A DNA stretch of 64,000 nucleotides from Methyloversatilis thermotolerans (GTDB lineage Bacteria > Pseudomonadota > Gammaproteobacteria > Burkholderiales > Rhodocyclaceae): assembly GCF_000372885.1 (NCBI RefSeq), contig NZ_KB889967.1:3299430-3363429 (forward strand), in the 5' to 3' direction. The position numbers and the translations under genes are program-made. The notes beneath the pieces were generated by a model. That model was not told the origin of the DNA, did no database searches, and saw only the letters and a list, made by a program, of their open reading frames with translations. Below, piece after piece: positions 7,472-17,173 of the stretch. Each line of letters begins with the position of its first letter. The first letter of the stretch is position 1.

Positions 7472-9472
7472 TCACAGCTTGAAACGACCCACCAGTTCGC
7501 CCAGGTGGTCCGAGGTCCGGCCAAGCTGCTGCAGGGTCTGCGAAGTATGCTGGATGGCCGCGTCGGTGCTCTGCACGACCGTCGATGCCTGCTCTGCCGA
7601 TTGCGCGAGCGCTGTCGTCGCCGCAGACTGTTCCCGTGTGGCATCGGCAATTTCCCGCACACGCCCGGCGGCGCGGTTCATTGCCTGTTCAATGCCGACG
7701 ATTTCCTCCGCCACCCGCACGGCACGCTGGACACCGGATTCCACCGCGCCGCGCGTTGCGTGCATGCGACTGACCGCATCGCCGGTCTCGCTGCGCATCG
7801 CTTCTATCATTTCGCGGATTTCGGTGGTGGCGCCGCTGGTGCGTTCCGCCAGCTTGCGGACCTCGTCGGCGACCACCGCAAAGCCGCGTCCCTGCTCTCC
7901 GGCGCGCGCCGCTTCGATCGCGGCGTTGAGCGCCAGCAGATTGGTCTGGTCCGCGATTTCCCGGATCACCTGGACGATGCCATTGATCTGCTGCGAGCGC
8001 TCTGCCAGCCCGTTCAGCGAACTGGCGAGCGTTTCCATGCTCCCCGCGATGTCGCGCATATGACCCTGCATGTCATGCACTGCGGCACCACTGCGCTGCG
8101 AGGCTGCACGCGTGTCGGTCATGGTGTCGTCGGCCTCCTTCGCGTGATCCGCGATGTGGCCGATGGAAACGGTGATCTGCTCTATCGTTGCTGCATTGGC
8201 ATTGGTGCTGCCGGACAGCAGGTGGGAACTGTCGGCAATGCGCTCCGTCGTGTGGCGGACGTCGTGCAGGCCCTGCACCAGCGCATGGCTCTGGTCGCGC
8301 ACGTCACTGAACATGCGTTGCAGCGTCGACAGGAAGGCATTGACCGAACGTGCCACCCGTCCGAGTTCATCCTGACCGCCCGTTTCGGGAAGGCGCCGCG
8401 TCAGGTCACCTTCGCCGCCGGCGAGCGCCTGCATGGCGTCGGCCAGCGTCTGCAGCGGACGGGTGAGCGCGCCGAGCAGCAAGGACAGCACACTGCCCGT
8501 GATGAGCACGCTGACCACACCCATGGCAATGGCGGTATAGCGCAGGCTCGCCGCCGATTCGGTGATGACCGCCTCCGGCACCGATACGACGCTGCCCCAC
8601 CAGGCATCGGCGTCGGTCAGCGCCACCTTCTGCAGGAAATGCAGCACCCCCTGGTCGTCGCGCCAATGCAGGCCGCGTCCTTCGCGCAGCGCGGCAAGCG
8701 CTTCGGCGGGCAGATGACTGGCCGTCTTGCCGATCAGCGCGCCGTCGCGGTGCGCGACCACGGTGCCACCGGGCGTGTAGAGCGAAACGGCGCCGACGCC
8801 GAAAGGCTTCATCGTGTCCAGCATGCTGACGACCCCATCCAGCGCCATGTCGACGCCGGCAATGCCAATCACCTGACCCTCTTTCCGCACCGGCTGGACC
8901 AGCGAGGTGATGAGCATGGGTCTGCCGGCCACGACATACTCGTAGGGATCGGCCAGATACGCCTTTCCGGTCTGCTTGGGCTTCAGGTAGTAGTCGCCGG
9001 CGCCCGGCTTGTCGTAATCGACCAGCGGTTCGAGCGAAATCTTGTCGCCATTGCGGCTCCAGTAGGGAACGAAGCGTCCGCTCGCATCGTGGCCGGCGGT
9101 GCCGGCGAAGTTCTCGTCACGACCATCGAAAGTGTGGGCGTCCCAGCCTGTGTAGACGCCGAGCAGGCCGGGGCGACCCTGGAGTACCGCCTGCAACAGC
9201 GCATTCACGTCTGCGCGGTCCGGCGTGCCGTGTGCGCGCATCCCCTCGAGCGACAGCGCCAGCGTGGACGACACCGACATCGCGTCGTCCAGGGTATTGC
9301 CCACCGCGCGGGCCGTTTCAAGCGCCACAGTGTCTGCGCGGGCCATGCCCTGTTCGAGTATGGCCTGCTCGGCGCGCCATGACAGCACACCGAGCGTGAT
9401 GGAAAAGCCAAGCACCACGGTGGCCACGGTGGACCACAGCAGTTTGGCGCGCAGGCTGAGGGATTGCATCAT
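7472..9472 (-). CDS. Methyl-accepting chemotaxis protein with periplasmic dCache domain
   Basis: A 666-residue chemoreceptor. A first membrane helix at about residues 9-30 is followed by a large periplasmic domain of dCache type, with [14 protein letters not shown] and the second-lobe [11 protein letters not shown]...[10 protein letters not shown] second helix ([23 protein letters not shown]) leads to a HAMP domain. The conserved signalling hairpin around [36 protein letters not shown] is complete, flanked by Ala/Gln-rich methylation helices. There is no C-terminal CheR-binding pentapeptide. The ligand is unknown, though dCache domains commonly bind amino or organic acids. A second Met immediately follows the first and is better spaced from GGAG. 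Monocistronic. Confidence 0.92.
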   Translation of the reverse strand: MMQSLSLRAKLLWSTVATVVLGFSITLGVLSWRAEQAILEQGMARADTVALETARAVGNTLDDAMSVSSTLALSLEGMRAHGTPDRADVNALLQAVLQGRPGLLGVYTGWDAHTFDGRDENFAGTAGHDASGRFVPYWSRNGDKISLEPLVDYDKPGAGDYYLKPKQTGKAYLADPYEYVVAGRPMLITSLVQPVRKEGQVIGIAGVDMALDGVVSMLDTMKPFGVGAVSLYTPGGTVVAHRDGALIGKTASHLPAEALAALREGRGLHWRDDQGVLHFLQKVALTDADAWWGSVVSVPEAVITESAASLRYTAIAMGVVSVLITGSVLSLLLGALTRPLQTLADAMQALAGGEGDLTRRLPETGGQDELGRVARSVNAFLSTLQRMFSDVRDQSHALVQGLHDVRHTTERIADSSHLLSGSTNANAATIEQITVSIGHIADHAKEADDTMTDTRAASQRSGAAVHDMQGHMRDIAGSMETLASSLNGLAERSQQINGIVQVIREIADQTNLLALNAAIEAARAGEQGRGFAVVADEVRKLAERTSGATTEIREMIEAMRSETGDAVSRMHATRGAVESGVQRAVRVAEEIVGIEQAMNRAAGRVREIADATREQSAATTALAQSAEQASTVVQSTDAAIQHTSQTLQQLGRTSDHLGELVGRFKL

Positions 9473-9685
9473 CCATCTCCGGAAGCGGGTTATCGATACA
9501 TGTGTACGTCGACCTTCCGCCGTCGTTACTTAAGGATGACTTTTGGTGCATGGCATGCACCACATCCGGAATGTGTCTCTCAGGCGACACACTCCGGGCC
9601 GTATCCGGCGCTGTACCGGCCTGTTGCAGCACGGATGACGGGAGCGGCACGCTATCTTGGCGGTCCCCAGTGCAGGCCAGAACCC

Positions 9686-10252
9686 GTGGATATCCACTCT
9701 CCCCGACTTGTCCTCAAGCCGATGGACAGCGCCTTTCTCCGCGCCACCCTGGAGCGACGCCCGGCCGCCGCGCTGTCCGTGCTGGCCGGCTTTTGCGTGC
9801 CGGAGGACTGGCGCGAGGAAGTCGATCTTGCGGCGCTGCGTCTCGGCGATCTGCAACAGGACGCCGCGTTTGCACCGTGGTCCTTGCGCGCGGTCGTGTT
9901 GCGCGAACCGGAGCTCATGATCGGCCATGCGGGTTTTCACACGGTGCCGGCGCCGGAATACCTCGCCGCCTTCGCGCCCACCGGGGTTGAACTTGGCTAC
10001 GCGATCTATCCGGCCTATCGCCGCCGCGGCTACGCGCGCGAAGTCCTGACCGCGCTCGTGCGCTGGGCGCATGTCGATTGTGGCGTCACACAGTTCGTCG
10101 CATCGGTCCAGCCGCACAACGCGGCATCTTCGTCCTTGTTGTGCAGCACCGGTTTCGTTCGCATCGCATCCTTCATCGATCCGGTCGACGGGCTGGAAGA
10201 TGTCATGCGGCTGGATGGCGACGCTCTGACCCGGCTGGTCGGCGGCGATTGA
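9686..10252 (+). CDS. GNAT family N-acetyltransferase
   Basis: A protein of about 188 residues with the GNAT pattern of the RimJ/RimL-like group: SPRLVLKPMDSAFLRATL at the N-terminus, the acetyl-CoA motif A region VELGYAIYPAYRRRGYAREVLTAL with the R-R-x-G-Y-A loop, and the downstream motif B FVASVQPHNAASSSLLCSTGF. It should transfer acetyl from acetyl-CoA to an amine; the substrate is not predictable. The start is uncertain. The GTG at 9686 fits the family N-terminus, while an in-frame ATG at 9635 would add 17 residues without conservation. Its stop abuts the convergent PQQ-protein gene with no space. Confidence 0.75.
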   Translation: MDIHSPRLVLKPMDSAFLRATLERRPAAALSVLAGFCVPEDWREEVDLAALRLGDLQQDAAFAPWSLRAVVLREPELMIGHAGFHTVPAPEYLAAFAPTGVELGYAIYPAYRRRGYAREVLTALVRWAHVDCGVTQFVASVQPHNAASSSLLCSTGFVRIASFIDPVDGLEDVMRLDGDALTRLVGGD

Positions 10253-11998
10253 TCAGTCCGGCGGGCCGAACACGATGACCGCGTCGCCCTGACGATACCC
10301 CCAGATCGCGCTGCCGCCGGCCGCGACCGCGACATAGGGTTTGCCATCCAGCGTGAAACCTATCGGTGGCGCGTTTACGCCGGCGCCGGTCTGGAATCGC
10401 CACAGCCGCCGGCCGGTGAGACTGTCGAATGCCGACAGGTGGCCATCGCCTTCGCCGGTGAACACGACGCCTGACTTCAGTGCCAGCACACCGCCGACCA
10501 GCGGCTGGTCGGTCTTCACCGTCCATTTCAGTTTTCCTCGCTGTTTCAGATCGAGCGCGGCCAGCACGCCCCAGCGCGCTTCGTCGGCCGGCTCCATGCT
10601 GTCGTAGCGCTGTGCGGGCTTGTCGGCGGTGGCCGGCGTTTCCTTGATCCAGTAACGCATGGGCATGTGCATGGCGGCGACGAAGGCGAGGCCGCGACCG
10701 CTGTCCACCGCAGCGGGCGACCAGTTGACGCCGCCCGCCACACCCGGCGTGATGCGCGTGCCTTCACGGCTGGCTGCGGCAAACAGATTGTCCTGCGGCA
10801 CGAAGGGGTCGGATTTGTACAGCAGACGACCGTCGCGGCGGTCATGCACATAGAACCAGCCGAGCTTGGAGGCCTGTCCGACCGCCGGCACGACACGCCC
10901 GTCGGATTCGCGATGGTCGAACAGCACGGCGGGACTGGCCACGTCATAGCCCCATCTGTCGTGCGGAACCTGCTGGTAATGCCAGGCGTAACGCCCGGTC
11001 CGCGCATCGATGGCCACCAGCGACGCGGTGTACAGATTGTCGCCAGGGCGCGTGCTGTCGTTGATCTGCGGACTGGGGTTGCCCACGCCGAAGTACAGCA
11101 GGCCGGTTTTCGCGTCGTAGGCCGGCGCGTTCCAGACCGATCCGCCGCCATATTCCCACGCGTCGCGATGGCGCTCCGCCTGGGCCCGCTCTTCAGCGAC
11201 ATTGCGGTTCAGCGCCAGGCCGTCCGCAGTGCGCTCGACGAAATCGCCTTCCCAGCCGCCATCTTCCGGTTTGCGCACGGTGTCGAACTGCCATACGCGC
11301 TGTCCGGTCTTCGCGTCGAACGCGGCCAGAAAGCCGATGCCGCCGTACTTGCCGGCCAGACCTACAACCGCGGCGAGCTGTCCGGCCCGGCCCTGTGCAT
11401 CGATATGCAGGCCATAGCCCACCCCGTTGATGCCCACGATCACCTTGCCATCCACCACCAGCGGGGCGGCGGCCGCTCCGACGCCCGAGCCGCCGCCGAC
11501 TTCGCCCTTGATGCCTTCACCGCTTTCGGTGATCGCGCTGTCAGGCTTCGCCAGTTCGATGTCCCAGAGCGGCCTGCCGGTCGAGGCATCCAGCGCCACC
11601 AGCCGGGCATCGACCGTGGCGACGAACACACGCCCGTCATCCACCGCCACGCCGCGGTTGGCCGGACCGCAGCACAGCTTCCCGCTGCGCTTCCTGTGTG
11701 TGTAGCGCCACAGTTCCTCGCCGCTGCGTGCGTCGAGCGCGACCACGTGCGAGCCGGGCAGCGATACGTACATGCGGTCGCCGACCACGATGGGCGTGGC
11801 CTGGAAGGTTGCCGCGATGCCGCTCTGATAGATCCACTTCGGCACCAGCTTGCGCACGGTCTTGGGGGTGAGGCCGGGCAGGTCGGCGAGCCGGGTGTTC
11901 GCCGGATCCAGTCCGAAACTGGGCCACTCGCGATCGGCGGCTGGCGCGGCCTGGGCCAGACACAACATGATGAGGGCGGGGCAGAGCACTCGGCGCAT
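10253..11998 (-). CDS. Periplasmic PQQ-dependent dehydrogenase-like beta-propeller protein
   Basis: A 581-residue protein with a signal peptide cleaved near residue 20 (AQAAPAAD) and eight propeller blades marked by repeated A-x-D-x-x-T/S-G-x-x-x-W motifs. It has the vicinal cysteine pair typical of quinoprotein alcohol dehydrogenases (KLCCGPANRG, Cys109-Cys110) and the stretch RPGDNLYTASLVAIDARTG. At the catalytic segment, where methanol dehydrogenases have PHDEWDYA and lanthanide enzymes WDYD, this protein reads PHDRWGYD, so the usual catalytic Asp is Gly350 and an Asp is at 352. It has no cytochrome c domain and no membrane anchor. Substrate, metal and activity are therefore open. It stands alone, with no pqq or cytochrome gene in the window. 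Confidence 0.8.
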   Translation of the reverse strand: MRRVLCPALIMLCLAQAAPAADREWPSFGLDPANTRLADLPGLTPKTVRKLVPKWIYQSGIAATFQATPIVVGDRMYVSLPGSHVVALDARSGEELWRYTHRKRSGKLCCGPANRGVAVDDGRVFVATVDARLVALDASTGRPLWDIELAKPDSAITESGEGIKGEVGGGSGVGAAAAPLVVDGKVIVGINGVGYGLHIDAQGRAGQLAAVVGLAGKYGGIGFLAAFDAKTGQRVWQFDTVRKPEDGGWEGDFVERTADGLALNRNVAEERAQAERHRDAWEYGGGSVWNAPAYDAKTGLLYFGVGNPSPQINDSTRPGDNLYTASLVAIDARTGRYAWHYQQVPHDRWGYDVASPAVLFDHRESDGRVVPAVGQASKLGWFYVHDRRDGRLLYKSDPFVPQDNLFAAASREGTRITPGVAGGVNWSPAAVDSGRGLAFVAAMHMPMRYWIKETPATADKPAQRYDSMEPADEARWGVLAALDLKQRGKLKWTVKTDQPLVGGVLALKSGVVFTGEGDGHLSAFDSLTGRRLWRFQTGAGVNAPPIGFTLDGKPYVAVAAGGSAIWGYRQGDAVIVFGPPD

Positions 11999-12204
11999 GG
12001 CGGTCAGTCATGGTGGTGGAGCCGGCATCATAGGGTGACGCCGTCGCAGGGTCATCCGGCGGTGCACGATGAATGACGCGCGCTGATCCGTTCGGATCAT
12101 GAAGCGGCCGGGCGTCGGCCCGCAGTCCTGTAACGCGTCTTGCGGAAAGTAGCGGCGCGCATCGGATGTCCGTCCGGTGCTCCGTCCACTATCCGGAGAT
12201 ATCC

Positions 12205-12960
12205 ATGTTCCGCCATACCGCCCTTGCACTGGTGCTGGCTTCGCTCGGCTTCAGCGCACACGCCGCGCTGAGCGCCGGCGACATCGCCCTCACCTCTTTC
12301 AACGCTGACGAGGATGGCCTGTCCTTCGTCGCGCTGGCCGATATCGATGCCAATACGACCATCTACTTCTCCGACAATGAATGGAACGGTTCCGCCTTCA
12401 ATACCGGCGAGAGCTACAACCAGTGGTCGTCCGGGTCGTCGGTCATCGCCGCCGGCACCGTGGTGCGTCTGTCGGCCTATGACAAGACTTCGCTGTCCGC
12501 GTCGGTCGGCACGCTGAGCCGCGTGTCCGTGTCCGGCAGCTCGAACTGGGGCATCGCCAATTCGAACGAGACGGTCTACGCCTATCTGGGCACGAGCGCG
12601 ACCGCTCCGACTTCTTTCCTGGCCGCCATCACCAATGGCAGCTTCACCGCCGATGGCTCGCTCACCGGCACCGGCCTGAGCGAAGGCGAAAGCGCCATCC
12701 GCCTGAATGCCTATGCCACCAGCGCTTCGCCGGACTATGCCGAGTACACCGGGCCGCGTACCGGCCTGACTGCTGACGCCTACCGCGCGCTGCTGGCCGA
12801 TGCGAAGAACTGGACCGTCGATACCGCGAATGGCAGTTACGCCAGCACGGTGCCCGACACCACGAACTTCCAGATCGCCGTGGTGCCGGAACCGGAAACC
12901 TACGCGCTGCTGCTGGCCGGCCTCGGCCTGATCGGCGTCGCCGCCCGTCGCCGCGGCTGA
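12205..12960 (+). CDS. PEP-CTERM sorting-signal protein
   Basis: A 251-residue exported protein. A signal peptide (MFRHTALALVLASLGFSAHA) precedes a Ser/Thr/Asn-rich beta domain (LTSFNADEDGLSFVALADI...). The C-terminus is a textbook PEP-CTERM signal: VPEPETYALLLAGLGLIG followed by AARRR. Exosortase (EpsH/XrtA) cleaves such tails in exopolysaccharide-producing bacteria; no exosortase gene is in the window. The start at 12205 follows CGGAG with six bases spacing. The body resembles lamin-tail-like beta domains found in extracellular proteins, but that is a weak match. It ends directly before a strong terminator. Confidence 0.88.
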   Translation: MFRHTALALVLASLGFSAHAALSAGDIALTSFNADEDGLSFVALADIDANTTIYFSDNEWNGSAFNTGESYNQWSSGSSVIAAGTVVRLSAYDKTSLSASVGTLSRVSVSGSSNWGIANSNETVYAYLGTSATAPTSFLAAITNGSFTADGSLTGTGLSEGESAIRLNAYATSASPDYAEYTGPRTGLTADAYRALLADAKNWTVDTANGSYASTVPDTTNFQIAVVPEPETYALLLAGLGLIGVAARRRG

Positions 12961-12974
12961 GCGACCGGTTCATC

Positions 12975-13007
12975 GGCGCGGAATCCTGGCGGTTCCGCGC
13001 CGATTTT
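12975..13007 (+). terminator. Rho-independent terminator after the PEP-CTERM gene
   Basis: A perfect 9-bp stem, GGCGCGGAA at 12975-12983 and TTCCGCGCC at 12993-13001, with a nine-base loop, followed by GATTTT. It separates the PEP-CTERM gene from dnaE. Confidence 0.75.
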
Positions 13008-13041
13008 CCCTGGCGCAGTGTGCGGGTAGTAAACTTCGCGC

Positions 13042-16000
13042 ATGTCTGCTCCCGCCTTCGTTCATCTCCGGCTTCATTCCGAATTTTCCATCGTCGACGG
13101 CATCGTGACGGTCGACGCCGCGGTCAAGGCCGCCGCGCAGGACGGCATGCCTGCGCTCGCCGTGTCCGACCTGACCAATGTGTTTGCGCTGGTCAAGCTT
13201 TACAAGGCTGCGCGCGGCAAGGGCGTGAAGCCCATCTGCGCGGTCGACGTCTATGTCACGAATGACGCCGAACGTGACAAGCCGCACCGCCTGCTGCTGC
13301 TGGCGCGCAATCGCGAAGGCTATGGCACGCTCTGCCGTCTGCTCACACGCGCCTACCTGGAGAACAAGTACCGCGGCCGCGCCGAAATCAGGCGCGAGTG
13401 GCTCGAGCGCGACGCCGAGGGCACGACCGGCCTGATCGCGCTGTCCGGCGCGATGCAGGGTGATGTCGGCGTGGCCCTTCTCGCCGGCAATATGGAATCG
13501 GCCCGCCGCGCCGCCAGCGAATGGCTGCGGCTGTTCGATGGCGACTACTGCATCGAACTGCAGCGTGCCGGCCACCCGAATACCGAGGCCTATATCGCGG
13601 ATGCCTGCGCGCTGGCGTCCGAAATGGACATTCCGGTGGTCGCCACGCATCCGGTGCAGTTCATGGCGCGCGAGGACTTCAAGGCGCACGAGGTGCGGGT
13701 ATGCATTGCCCAGGGCTATGTGCTGACCGACAAGCGCCGGCCGCGCGAATTCACCGAACAGCAGTACTTCAAGACCTCGGCCGAAATGGCCGAACTGTTC
13801 GCCGACATTCCGGAGGCGCTCGCCAATACCGTGGAGATCGCGCGCCGCTGCAATCTCACGCTCACGCTGGGCAAGAACTTCCTGCCCCAGTTCCCGACCC
13901 CGCCCGGCATGACCATCGACGACTTCATGATCGCCGAGGCGAAGGCCGGTCTGGAAAGGCGGCTGGCCCAGCTCTATCCGGACGCGGCAGAGCGCGAACA
14001 GAAGCGGCCGGAATACGAGGCGCGGCTCAAGTTCGAGTGCGACACCATCATCCAGATGGGTTTTCCCGGCTACTTCCTCATCGTGGCCGATTTCATCAAC
14101 TGGGCCAAGAACAACGGCGTGCCGGTGGGGCCGGGGCGCGGGTCCGGCGCCGGTTCTCTGGTGGCCTATTCGCTCGGCATCACCGATCTCGATCCGCTGG
14201 CCTATGCGCTACTGTTCGAGCGCTTCCTGAATCCGGAACGGGTGTCCATGCCCGACTTCGACGTGGACTTCTGCCAGGACAACCGCTGGAAGGTGATCGA
14301 GTATGTGCGCCAGAAGTATGGCGCCGACGCGGTGAGCCAGATCGCCACCTACGGCACCATGGCCTCGCGCGCCGTCATCCGCGACGTCGGCCGCGTGCTC
14401 GACATGGGCTACAACTTCTGCGACCAGTTGTCCAAGCTGATCCCGGTCGTGCAGAACAAGCCGCTGTCGCTGGCCGAGGCGCGCGAGCAGGCGCCGCAAC
14501 TGGCCGAGCGCGAACAGGCGGAAGAAGAGGTGGCGGAGCTGCTGCGGCTGTGCGAGCCGCTGGAAGGTCTGACCCGCGGCGTCGGCATGCATGCCGGCGG
14601 CGTGCTGATCGCCCCCGGCAAACTCACCGATTTCTGCCCGCTCTACCAGCAGGACGGCGACGACGCCTCTCCGGTGAGCCAGTTCGACAAGGACGACGTG
14701 GAAGCCATCGGCCTGGTGAAGTTCGACTTCCTGGGCCTGCGCAACCTCACCATCATCGAGCTGGCGCTGGACTACATCGAGCGCATGACCGGTGACAAGC
14801 CGGACCTGCTCAGCCTGCCGTTCACCGATCCGGCCGCCTACCAGATCCTGAAGGACGCCAATACCACCGCCATCTTCCAGCTTGAATCCGAGGGCATGAA
14901 GAAGCTGCTCGGCAAGCTCGCGCCGGACCGCTTCGAGGACATCATCGCGGTGCTGGCGCTGTACCGGCCGGGCCCGCTGGGTTCCGGCATGGTGGATGAC
15001 TTCATCCTGCGCAAGAAGGGCCAGCAGGCGATCGACTATTTCCACCCGGACCTGGAAGCCTGCCTGTCGCCGACCTACGGCGTCATCGTGTACCAGGAAC
15101 AGGTGATGCAGATTTCGCAGATCATCGGCGGCTACACGCTCGGTGGCGCGGACATGCTGCGCCGGGCCATGGGCAAGAAGAAGCCGGAGGAAATGGCCAA
15201 GCATCGCGCCACCATCGCCGAGGGGGCCGCGAAGAAGGGCTACGACCCGCAGCTTGCCGAGCAGTTGTTCGACCTGATGACCAAATTCGCGGAATACGGC
15301 TTCAACAAGTCGCATACCGCCGCCTATGCCGTCGTTACCTATCACACCGCCTGGCTGAAGGCGCACCACTGCGCCGCCTTCATGGCCGCGTCGCTGTCGT
15401 CCGACATGGACAACACCGACACGGTGAACATCTTCTATCTCGATGCGAAGAAGAACCGGCTGACGGTGCTGCCGCCCGACGTGAATCAGTCGGAGTACCG
15501 CTTCGTGCCGGTATCGCGCAGCGAAATCCGCTACGGCCTGGGCGCGGTGAAGGGCACCGGCGAACAGGCGGTGAACTGCATCCTGGAAGCGCGCAGGTCC
15601 GGCGGTCCGTTCAAGGACCTGTTCGATTTCTGCATGCGGGTGGATCGCCGCATGGTGAACCGCCGCACCATAGAGGCGCTGATCCGCGCCGGCGCCTTCG
15701 ACGGCACGCTGGCCGGCACGCCGCACGACCGCAATACGCTGATGGCCAGCGTCGCGCTGGCCATGGAGGCGGCCGAGCAGGCCGCGGCCAATGCGCACCA
15801 GGGCGGGCTGTTCGACGACGCGCCGGCCGGGCAGGGCGCACCCGCGCCCGAATACATTCAGGTCAAACCCTGGCCCGAACGCGAGAAGCTGGCCAACGAG
15901 AAGCAGGCGCTGGGCTTCTATCTGTCCGGGCATCCCTACACTACCTATGCGCAGGAGTTCTCGCGCTTCGCACGGCGCAAGCTGGCCCAGCTCGAGTCCT

Positions 16001-16524
16001 CGCGCGATCCGACGGTGGTCGCCGGCCTGGTGGTCAGCTCGCGCGTGCAGATGACCAAGCGGGGCAAGATGGCCTTCGTGGCGCTGGACGACGGCAGCGC
16101 GCAGATCGAGGTATCGGTGTTCAATGAGCTGTTCGAGGCCTCGCGCAACAAGTTGCGCGAGGACGAGGTGCTGGTGGTCGAGGGGCGTGCGCAGTTCGAC
16201 GAGTACTCGAATTCGATGCGGGTGGTGGCGGACACGCTGCTCACCGCAGGCGAGGCGCGCGCGCGCTTTGCCCGCCGGCTGGAACTGAAGCTCAATGGCG
16301 AAGTGAGCGAGCTGGGACCGCAGGCGGCCTGTGCCAGGCTGCGCAGCCTGCTCGAACCGTTCCGCAGCGAAGGCGGTTGTGCGGTGCGGCTGCACTATCG
16401 CCGCAGCGACGCGGTCGGACCGCTGGATTTCGGCGATCCCTGGCGTGTCAGGCTGGACGATGCACTGTTCGAGGGCTTGCGCGACTGGCTGCCTCCGGAC
16501 GCGGTGACGGTGGCCTACTCATGA
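13042..16524 (+). CDS. dnaE: DNA polymerase III alpha subunit (DnaE1)
   Basis: An 1160-residue C-family replicative polymerase of normal DnaE1 length. The PHP domain opens at FVHLRLHSEFSIVDG. The polymerase core contains GPGRGSGAGSLVAYSL, the catalytic pair PDFDVDFCQDNR and the third acidic site KFDFLGLRNLTII. A helix-hairpin-helix region and an OB fold (VVAGLVVSSRVQMTKRGKMAFVALDD) follow near the C-terminus. It extends DNA from primers as the catalytic subunit of the replisome. The ATG at 13042 is used; the PHP domain starts six residues later, which matches homologues. Its stop overlaps the start of the cupin gene (ATGA). Confidence 0.97.
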   Translation: MSAPAFVHLRLHSEFSIVDGIVTVDAAVKAAAQDGMPALAVSDLTNVFALVKLYKAARGKGVKPICAVDVYVTNDAERDKPHRLLLLARNREGYGTLCRLLTRAYLENKYRGRAEIRREWLERDAEGTTGLIALSGAMQGDVGVALLAGNMESARRAASEWLRLFDGDYCIELQRAGHPNTEAYIADACALASEMDIPVVATHPVQFMAREDFKAHEVRVCIAQGYVLTDKRRPREFTEQQYFKTSAEMAELFADIPEALANTVEIARRCNLTLTLGKNFLPQFPTPPGMTIDDFMIAEAKAGLERRLAQLYPDAAEREQKRPEYEARLKFECDTIIQMGFPGYFLIVADFINWAKNNGVPVGPGRGSGAGSLVAYSLGITDLDPLAYALLFERFLNPERVSMPDFDVDFCQDNRWKVIEYVRQKYGADAVSQIATYGTMASRAVIRDVGRVLDMGYNFCDQLSKLIPVVQNKPLSLAEAREQAPQLAEREQAEEEVAELLRLCEPLEGLTRGVGMHAGGVLIAPGKLTDFCPLYQQDGDDASPVSQFDKDDVEAIGLVKFDFLGLRNLTIIELALDYIERMTGDKPDLLSLPFTDPAAYQILKDANTTAIFQLESEGMKKLLGKLAPDRFEDIIAVLALYRPGPLGSGMVDDFILRKKGQQAIDYFHPDLEACLSPTYGVIVYQEQVMQISQIIGGYTLGGADMLRRAMGKKKPEEMAKHRATIAEGAAKKGYDPQLAEQLFDLMTKFAEYGFNKSHTAAYAVVTYHTAWLKAHHCAAFMAASLSSDMDNTDTVNIFYLDAKKNRLTVLPPDVNQSEYRFVPVSRSEIRYGLGAVKGTGEQAVNCILEARRSGGPFKDLFDFCMRVDRRMVNRRTIEALIRAGAFDGTLAGTPHDRNTLMASVALAMEAAEQAAANAHQGGLFDDAPAGQGAPAPEYIQVKPWPEREKLANEKQALGFYLSGHPYTTYAQEFSRFARRKLAQLESSRDPTVVAGLVVSSRVQMTKRGKMAFVALDDGSAQIEVSVFNELFEASRNKLREDEVLVVEGRAQFDEYSNSMRVVADTLLTAGEARARFARRLELKLNGEVSELGPQAACARLRSLLEPFRSEGGCAVRLHYRRSDAVGPLDFGDPWRVRLDDALFEGLRDWLPPDAVTVAYS

Positions 16525-17006
16525 GCGAGGACACGCGCTGGATAGACCGCGCGCTGCTCGATGCGGTGTCGGCGCGTGCGCGTGACAGCGCGCGCGGCCG
16601 GATGAACCTGAATTTCCATCCGCATGACGCGCATCCGGCGCACAGGCTGCTCAATGCGATCGAGCCGGACAGTTATGTAAGGCCGCACCGCCATCTTGAT
16701 GCTTCGAAGGACGAAACCATTCTGTGCCTGCGCGGTCGTCTCGGGTGCATACTGTTTGCCGACGATGGTGCGGTGCAGGACTGTTGCGTGCTGCAGCCGG
16801 ATGGCGAGCGCATCGGCGTGGATATCGCGCACGGCCAGTTCCACAGCCTGGTCGCGCTGGAAGCCGGATCGGTCATGTTCGAGGCCAAGGCCGGGCCGTA
16901 CCGGCCGCTGGAGACGGCGGAATTCGCACCCTGGGCGCCAGCGGACGGCGAGGCGGCCGAGCGCTGGCTGGCCTGGATGAAGGGGCTTTTCGCATCGGCC
17001 GGCTGA
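16521..17006 (+). CDS. WbuC-family cupin-fold metalloprotein
   Basis: A 161-residue protein with the WbuC pattern RGRMNLNFHPHDAHPAHRLLNAIEPDSYVRPHRH followed by ETILCLRGRLGCILFADDG. Histidines in the HRH segment and the later GQFHSLVALE supply a cupin metal site. WbuC proteins often sit in O-antigen loci, but the family is also found alone, and its reaction is unproven. The ATG overlaps the dnaE stop codon by four bases, which places it in the dnaE operon. Confidence 0.78.
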   Translation: MSEDTRWIDRALLDAVSARARDSARGRMNLNFHPHDAHPAHRLLNAIEPDSYVRPHRHLDASKDETILCLRGRLGCILFADDGAVQDCCVLQPDGERIGVDIAHGQFHSLVALEAGSVMFEAKAGPYRPLETAEFAPWAPADGEAAERWLAWMKGLFASAG

Positions 17007-17092
17007 GCCGACAATGGCCGACGCGCAACGGGCGAGCGTGCCACGCGTCCCTATCCCTGCCGCATGGCCGGTAGCCAGGAGGATTTCACGAA

Positions 17093-17167
17093 ATGACACA
17101 GAAGCTCTTCAGTCCGCGCAATGTCTGCCGTGAACGCTGTCTGAACCCGTTTTCTTCCGGATACTGA
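17093..17167 (+). CDS. Possible 24-residue leader ORF in frame with the downstream response regulator
   Basis: ATG at 17093 follows a perfect AGGAGG (17077-17082, spacing 10) and encodes 24 residues beginning MTQKLFSPRNVC before a TGA at 17165-17167. The downstream response regulator starts with GTG at 17174 in the same frame and has almost no ribosome site of its own. The short ORF may therefore serve to load ribosomes for the regulator, or the two may be one gene interrupted by a stop. No family is recognised. Confidence 0.35.
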   Translation: MTQKLFSPRNVCRERCLNPFSSGY

Positions 17168-17173
17168 ACTGCC

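Noticed and set aside
7046-9382. Open frame of 778 codons on the plus strand opposite the chemoreceptor
   Set aside because: No recognisable domain, composition of an antisense frame, and the opposite strand encodes a complete receptor.
9566-9597. Hairpin CCGGAATGTGTC...GACACACTCCGG as terminator
   Set aside because: It lies between divergent starts of the chemoreceptor and the GNAT gene, has one mismatch and no T-run, so it terminates nothing obvious.
14209-16395. Open frame of 728 codons on the reverse strand within dnaE
   Set aside because: It lies opposite a gene with full polymerase motifs; the translation is Arg/His/Gln-rich without domains. Long antisense frames are usual at this GC content.
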